Source: an uncultured Paracoccaceae bacterium
GTDB taxonomy: Bacteria; Pseudomonadota; Alphaproteobacteria; Rhodobacterales; Rhodobacteraceae
Assembly (NCBI GenBank): GCA_947489705.1
Contig: CANLEQ010000001.1
Location: 248,001 to 312,000, forward strand
DNA length: 64,000 nt
Reading direction: 5' to 3'
Under the pieces are notes generated by a model that saw only the letters and a list, made by a program, of their open reading frames with translations, had not been told where the DNA came from and searched no databases. A program made the translations under genes and the position numbers. Positions within the stretch are counted from its first letter, which is position 1. Each line of letters opens with the position of its first letter. Of this stretch, positions 60,085-64,000 are shown piece after piece.

Positions 60085-60686
60085 GACCGTTCCTCGTCGG
60101 GCTGACCGGCTCCATCGGCATGGGCAAATCCACCGCGGCGGGCATGTTCCGCGCGGAAGGCGTGCCGGTCTGGGACGCCGACGCCGCGGTACACGCGCTC
60201 TACTCCATTGGCGGCGCGGGGGTCGCGGCGATCGGGGCGCTGCGACCCGAAGCGATCGTCGACGGGGCGGTGAGCCGGCCGGAACTGAAGGCATGGATCG
60301 CCGAGGATCCGCAGGCCCTCGCCCGGATCGAGGCTGCGATCCATCCGCTCGTGGCAGAGGACCGGGCGCGGTTCATCGCGGAATGCCGCTCCGACATCGC
60401 CGTTCTCGACATCCCTCTGCTTTTCGAGACGGGCGCCTGGGAGAGCGTCGATCTGGTCGCCGTGGTTTCGGCGCCCGAGGAGGTCCAGCGCGCCCGTGTC
60501 CTCGCGCGTCCGGGCATGACGGAGGCGCAACTCGACGCAATACTGGCCAAGCAGATGCCCGACGCGGAGAAGCGGTCGCGCGCGGATGTCGTCATCCCCA
60601 GCTTGAACCTCGACGCCACGCGGGCGACAATCGCGGCGCTGATCCAGGATATCCGGCAAGGAAAACATGCGCGAAATCGTTCTTGA
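60081..60686 (+). CDS. coaE: Dephospho-CoA kinase
   Basis: Last step of coenzyme A synthesis. The 201 residues start MRPFLVGLTGSIGMGKSTAA with the P-loop GSIGMGKST, and show VWDADAAVHALY and LDIPLLFETG, conserved in CoaE. The start overlaps the aroE stop by four bases and the 3' end overlaps dnaQ by 20. Confidence 0.96.
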   Translation: MRPFLVGLTGSIGMGKSTAAGMFRAEGVPVWDADAAVHALYSIGGAGVAAIGALRPEAIVDGAVSRPELKAWIAEDPQALARIEAAIHPLVAEDRARFIAECRSDIAVLDIPLLFETGAWESVDLVAVVSAPEEVQRARVLARPGMTEAQLDAILAKQMPDAEKRSRADVVIPSLNLDATRATIAALIQDIRQGKHARNRS

Positions 60687-61356
60687 TACCGAGACCACGG
60701 GCTTCGAGCCCGACGAGGGCGACCGCATCGTCGAGATCGGTGCGGTCGAGCTGATCGGTCACATGCCGACCGGCCGCACCTTTCACGAATACATCAATCC
60801 GCAGCGGTCGATGCCCGACGGCGCGTTTCAGGTCCACGGCCTCGGCGACGAGTTCCTGCGCGACAAGCCGGTCTTTGCCGAGGTGGGACAGGCCTTCCTG
60901 GATTTCGTGCAGGATTCAAAGCTCGTCATCCACAATGCCGCGTTCGACATGAAATTCCTCAACGCCGAACTGGGATGGATGAAGGCACGGCTTTTGCCGA
61001 TGGATCAGGCAGTCGATACGCTGGCCATCGCGCGGCGCCGGTTTCCCGGTGCGCCGGCATCGCTCGACGCGCTCTGCCGAAGGTTCGGGATCGACAATTC
61101 CAACCGCACGCTGCACGGCGCGCTGCTAGATTCCGAGATCCTGGCAGAGGTGTATCTGGAACTCATCGGCGGTCGTCAGCCCGATTTCGGGCTGGGACAG
61201 GCGCAGTCGGGCAGCGACGCAGTCGTGGCGGACGGGGATTGGCGGCCGCAGCCGCGCAGCACGCCCCTGCCTCCGCGGATCACCGAGGCGGAACGCGCCG
61301 CCCATGCGGCCTTCGTGGCCGGCATGGGCGACGCGGCCCTCTGGGCGAAGGTCTAG
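60667..61356 (+). CDS. dnaQ: DNA polymerase III epsilon subunit (proofreading exonuclease)
   Basis: 3'-5' proofreading subunit of the replicase. The 229 residues carry Exo I LDTETTGFEP, Exo II HNAAFDMKFLNAEL and Exo III HGALLDSEILAEVY in order. The C-terminal tail after about 190 would bind the polymerase alpha subunit. Start at 60667, inside coaE. Its stop overlaps the convergent secB by four bases. Placement beside the origin is conserved. Confidence 0.96.
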   Translation: MREIVLDTETTGFEPDEGDRIVEIGAVELIGHMPTGRTFHEYINPQRSMPDGAFQVHGLGDEFLRDKPVFAEVGQAFLDFVQDSKLVIHNAAFDMKFLNAELGWMKARLLPMDQAVDTLAIARRRFPGAPASLDALCRRFGIDNSNRTLHGALLDSEILAEVYLELIGGRQPDFGLGQAQSGSDAVVADGDWRPQPRSTPLPPRITEAERAAHAAFVAGMGDAALWAKV

Positions 61357-61871
61357 CTGACGGGCGCCTGCTGCTGCTGGGCGGCGGCCTGACGCTGGGC
61401 AAGACCCTGACGGTAGAGTGCCACGAAGTCGATCGGCTCGAGGTTGAGCGCGGGGAAGCCGCCGTCGCGGGTCACGTCGGACACGATGCGCCGGATATAG
61501 GGGAACATCAGGCGCGGCGCCTCGATCAGAAGGAACGGGTGCAGCTGTTCCTCCTTGACGTTCTCCGCGGTGAAGATGCCGCCGTATTCCAGCTCCATCA
61601 CGAACAGGATATCCTCGGAGTCCTTGTTCTTGGAGGTGATCTTGAACTTGCCAATCACCTCGTACTGGTTGCTGTCCTCGCCGCGCTTCTTGGCGTCGAG
61701 GCCGACCTGGACCGACACGTCGGGCTTGACCTGGCCCTCGACGGGCTTCGATGCGAGGATATTCTCGAACGACAGGTCACGAATGAACTGGCCCAGGGGG
61801 CGAAGCTGCGGGGTCGGCGGCGGGGTGCCGTTGCCGTTGGTCTGCGGGGTCTCGGGTTCGTTCTCGGCCAT
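61353..61871 (-). CDS. secB: Protein-export chaperone SecB
   Basis: Tetrameric chaperone that hands preproteins to SecA. The 172 residues include LGQFIRDLSFENILA, VQVGLDAKKR, LEYGGIFTAENV and APRLMFPYIRRIVSDVTRDGGFP (core FPYIRRIVSD), diagnostic of SecB. An in-frame ATG pair exists; 61871 has GGAG six bases upstream and is preferred over 61874. A Gln-rich tail (QQQQ) ends the protein. Confidence 0.97.
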   Translation of the reverse strand: MAENEPETPQTNGNGTPPPTPQLRPLGQFIRDLSFENILASKPVEGQVKPDVSVQVGLDAKKRGEDSNQYEVIGKFKITSKNKDSEDILFVMELEYGGIFTAENVKEEQLHPFLLIEAPRLMFPYIRRIVSDVTRDGGFPALNLEPIDFVALYRQGLAQRQAAAQQQQAPVS

Positions 61872-61924
61872 CATGATCTCCGGATGAAAGGTTTTCGACT
61901 GGTTAGCAGATGCGACGCATCGCC

Positions 61925-62458
61925 TCAATGCCGGGTCCAGCCGGAGGGCCTGCGGTTGGGGTCCGGCTCCTTGATCTCGACTTCCTCGTAATCGCCGTCG
62001 ATCACGTCGCTGCGTCCGCCCGGCTGCGGGCGTCGCGGGCGCGGTCCCGGTTGCGGCTGGACACGCGGGCCGGGCTGGGGCTGGGGCCCTGGGCCCTGGC
62101 CCATATGTCGCACCTCGATCCGGTCGCGGATCTGGCGGAACACCCAGGCGCGGATGCCCGGGACGAGCAGCGCAAAGCCGCAGGCATCGGTGAAGAAACC
62201 CGGCGTCAGCAGCAGCGCACCCGAGAAGAGGATCATCGCGCCATGGGCCAGCGCCTCGGTCGGATCGCGCAGGTCGTTGAACGACTTGCGCAACTCCGCG
62301 AGGGCCAGCGCGCCCTGCGACCGGACCAGCATCGTGCCGAGCATCGCCGTCAGCAGCACGATGATCAGCGTCCAGCCCAGCCCGATCGCGCCGCCGACCT
62401 GGATGAAGAGTGCGATCTCGATCATCGGTACGGCCACGAAGAGGGCGAATAACCACAT
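61925..62458 (-). CDS. fxsA: FxsA family membrane protein
   Basis: Small inner-membrane protein; FxsA overproduction relieves phage exclusion in E. coli, but its normal role is unclear. The 177 residues have three or four hydrophobic segments in the first 105 (starting MWLFALFVAVPMIEIALFI), the conserved GTMLVRSQG and LLTPGFFTDACGFALL. The last 65 residues form a Pro/Gly/Gln-rich cytosolic tail with repeated PQPGP. It follows secB's start by 53 bases on the same strand and is divergent from the Tim44 gene. Confidence 0.9.
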   Translation of the reverse strand: MWLFALFVAVPMIEIALFIQVGGAIGLGWTLIIVLLTAMLGTMLVRSQGALALAELRKSFNDLRDPTEALAHGAMILFSGALLLTPGFFTDACGFALLVPGIRAWVFRQIRDRIEVRHMGQGPGPQPQPGPRVQPQPGPRPRRPQPGGRSDVIDGDYEEVEIKEPDPNRRPSGWTRH

Positions 62459-62566
62459 GAGAACCTCCTTGGGCGCCTGCGGGCCGGTGGACTCGGCCCA
62501 TGCACGACCCTACATAGGGATGAACCGCGTGCGATGCCACGCCCGACCCATGGTTTCGAGGTTCAG

Positions 62567-63238
62567 ATGAGTTCTGCCGTCATTCAGCTTCTTGTTCTAG
62601 CCGGGATCGCGCTGTTCCTGATCCTGCGGCTGAAGAACGTGCTGGGGACCCGCGACGGGTTCGAGAAGCCGTCGGTGTCGAAGGACGATGCACCCGGCAA
62701 CCGGAACGTGCGGCAACGGCCCGAATTCGAGGTGATCGAGGGCGGCCCGGACCGCGACATCACCGACCATGTCGAGGACGGGTCCGACGACGCCAAGGCG
62801 CTCGCCGGAATGAAGATGGCCGAGCCCGGCTTCAACGTGAGCGAGTTTCTGGGCGGGGCCCGCGGCGCCTACGAGATGATCCTGACCTCGTTCGAGAAGG
62901 GCGACATCTCGGACGTGCGCGCGTTTCTCGATCCCGATGTCGCGGAGGCGTTCGACGGCGTGATCGCAGAGCGCCGCGAGCAGGGGCTGACGGTGACGAG
63001 CGAAATCCTCGGCGTGCGCGATGTCGAGCTCTACAAGGCGAGCTTCGACCGCGAAACGAAGCTTGCCGAGCTCACCGTGCGGTTCCTGGCCGAGTTGACC
63101 GTGGTCGTGCGCAACGCCGAGGGCGAAATCGTCGAGGGCGATCCCAACGAGATCAAGCGCCAGCGCGACACGTGGACCTTTGCCCGCACCATGGGAGCGG
63201 ACGATCCCAACTGGGTTCTGGTCGCAACGGGTGATTGA
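62567..63238 (+). CDS. Tim44/TimA-domain membrane-anchored protein
   Basis: A 223-residue protein with an N-terminal membrane helix (about 5-25) followed by a soluble Tim44-like domain (about 90-220; ARGAYEMILTSFEKGDI, LDPDVAEAFDGVI, RDTWTFARTMGADDPNWVLVATG with core WTFARTMG). Bacterial homologues of the mitochondrial import factor Tim44 are known in alphaproteobacteria; their function is not settled. GAGG lies seven bases before the ATG at 62567. Its stop overlaps the mltA start. Confidence 0.9.
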   Translation: MSSAVIQLLVLAGIALFLILRLKNVLGTRDGFEKPSVSKDDAPGNRNVRQRPEFEVIEGGPDRDITDHVEDGSDDAKALAGMKMAEPGFNVSEFLGGARGAYEMILTSFEKGDISDVRAFLDPDVAEAFDGVIAERREQGLTVTSEILGVRDVELYKASFDRETKLAELTVRFLAELTVVVRNAEGEIVEGDPNEIKRQRDTWTFARTMGADDPNWVLVATGD

Positions 63239-64000
63239 TGCGGTCGATCCTCTCGGCACTGGCGCTCGGCTGCGTCCTCGCGGAGGCGGCACCGGCCTCC
63301 GAGCCGCGGGCGACAATCCTGCCATGGGATGAGCTCGACGGCTGGGCCGACGACGATCACGCCGCGGCGCTCGACGTCTATCTCGAGACCTGCGGCGACA
63401 TGCGGGAGCCCGACTGGAAGACGCTCTGCCGCGTGGCGGCCGCGAAGAGCGACGCGCCGCGATCCTTCTTCGAGCTGTTCTTTCGGCCCGTCCTGATCGA
63501 GGACGGCGATCCGATGCTCTTCACCGGATATTACGAGCCCGAACTGCGCGGGTCGCGCTATCGCGGCGGGCAATATCAGTATCCGCTCTATCGCCTGCCG
63601 GAAGAGGCGCGCGACGGCCCGTGGCTCAGCCGCGCGGAGATCGAGGAGGACGGAGCGCTCGAGGGCCGGGGTCTCGAGATCGCGTGGATCAACGACCCGG
63701 TCGACGTCTTCTTTCTCCAGATCCAGGGGTCGGGTCGCGTGCGGCTCGACGACGGCACCGCGCTCCGGGTGGGATATGGCGGCAAGAACGGCCACGAATA
63801 CCGCTCGGTCGGTATGGAGCTCGTTCGGCGCGGAGAATACCAGCCGCACGAGGTCTCGGCCGACGTGATCCGCTCCTGGGTCAAGCGCAACGGGCCGGAG
63901 GGGCTCGAATTGCTGCGGCACAACCCGTCCTACGTGTTCTTTCGCGAGGTGAACCAGGTGCCGCTAAATCGGGGGCCGCTCGGGGCCATGAACCGGTCGG
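63238..64000 (+). CDS. mltA: Membrane-bound lytic murein transglycosylase A (5' part)
   Basis: Peptidoglycan lytic enzyme making anhydromuramyl ends. About 254 codons are in the window and the gene continues past the right edge. The translation has a short signal region (MRSILSALALGCVLAEAAPA), then MltA-type FTGYYEPELRGS, DVFFLQIQGSGRVRL and LLRHNPSYVFFRE. The start overlaps the TGA of the Tim44-domain gene. A Cys at residue 12 is not in a clear lipobox. Confidence 0.92.
   Translation, partial: MRSILSALALGCVLAEAAPASEPRATILPWDELDGWADDDHAAALDVYLETCGDMREPDWKTLCRVAAAKSDAPRSFFELFFRPVLIEDGDPMLFTGYYEPELRGSRYRGGQYQYPLYRLPEEARDGPWLSRAEIEEDGALEGRGLEIAWINDPVDVFFLQIQGSGRVRLDDGTALRVGYGGKNGHEYRSVGMELVRRGEYQPHEVSADVIRSWVKRNGPEGLELLRHNPSYVFFREVNQVPLNRGPLGAMNRS

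Overview
The window is a GC-rich alphaproteobacterial chromosome segment, most likely from the Rhodobacterales (Roseobacter/Rhodobacter group). Grounds: gene order parB-parA-rsmG-mnmG-mnmE-rho-hemJ // maf-aroE-coaE-dnaQ-secB-fxsA-Tim44-mltA, which is the replication-origin neighbourhood of this class; a separate dnaK-dnaJ pair behind an alphaproteobacterial-type RpoH promoter; an NDUFAF5-like methyltransferase; HemJ in the origin-side haem gene slot; and strong GC bias at third codon positions. No rRNA, tRNA, CRISPR array, insertion sequence or prophage was seen. Almost everything is core chromosome.

Layout. 1-6 kb: galU (cut by the window edge), cysQ, alkB, then dnaK-dnaJ and radC. 6-13 kb: a substrate-binding/OmpA fusion protein, secA, a periplasmic parvulin, argJ, mutT. 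13-18.6 kb: the rimP-nusA-ylxR-infB operon on the minus strand, with a possible attenuator in its leader. 18.6-26 kb: an orphan hybrid histidine kinase, pip, ubiG, a comF-grxC-nitrilase operon, the NDUFAF5-like methyltransferase and hemH. 26-28 kb: two YkuD L,D-transpeptidases around a CAP-domain lipoprotein. 28-34 kb: a tightly packed minus operon hslO-nudL-cca-ABC exporter-rlmD-like. 34-40 kb: a Nudix protein, a REC-PP2C phosphatase divergent from an Hpt protein with two CtrA-like boxes between them, ilvA, a membrane protein, argG. 40-47 kb: secreted MsrA, an SCP2-type thiolase and a MaoC protein, a PQQ-type sugar dehydrogenase, mutS. 46.7-51 kb: grpE and hrcA (minus), rph-rdgB-hemW (plus). 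51-58 kb: the par/gid/rho block. 58.3-58.7 kb: a gene-free segment with DnaA-box-like sites and an AT-rich stretch, proposed as the chromosomal origin. 58.7-64 kb: maf-aroE-coaE-dnaQ, secB, fxsA, a Tim44-domain protein and mltA (cut by the edge).

How it fits together. Genes on each side of the proposed origin are transcribed away from it: hemJ to parB leftward, maf to dnaQ rightward. Two parS-like 16-mers lie inside the first codons of rsmG and mnmG, next to parAB, so origin and centromere sit within about 5.5 kb. Heat-shock functions (dnaK, dnaJ, grpE, hrcA, hslO), translation/transcription factors (nusA, infB, rimP, rho) and tRNA/rRNA modification enzymes (mnmE, mnmG, rsmG, rlmD-like, cca, rph) dominate. 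The signalling parts (hybrid kinase, Hpt, REC-PP2C) could form one phosphorelay, but that is inference.

No wholly new system was found. The observations most worth checking are the origin/parS arrangement, the paired CtrA-like boxes, the nusA-operon leader, the apparent CTG start of ylxR and a perfect 20-bp palindrome that resembles an expanded parS.
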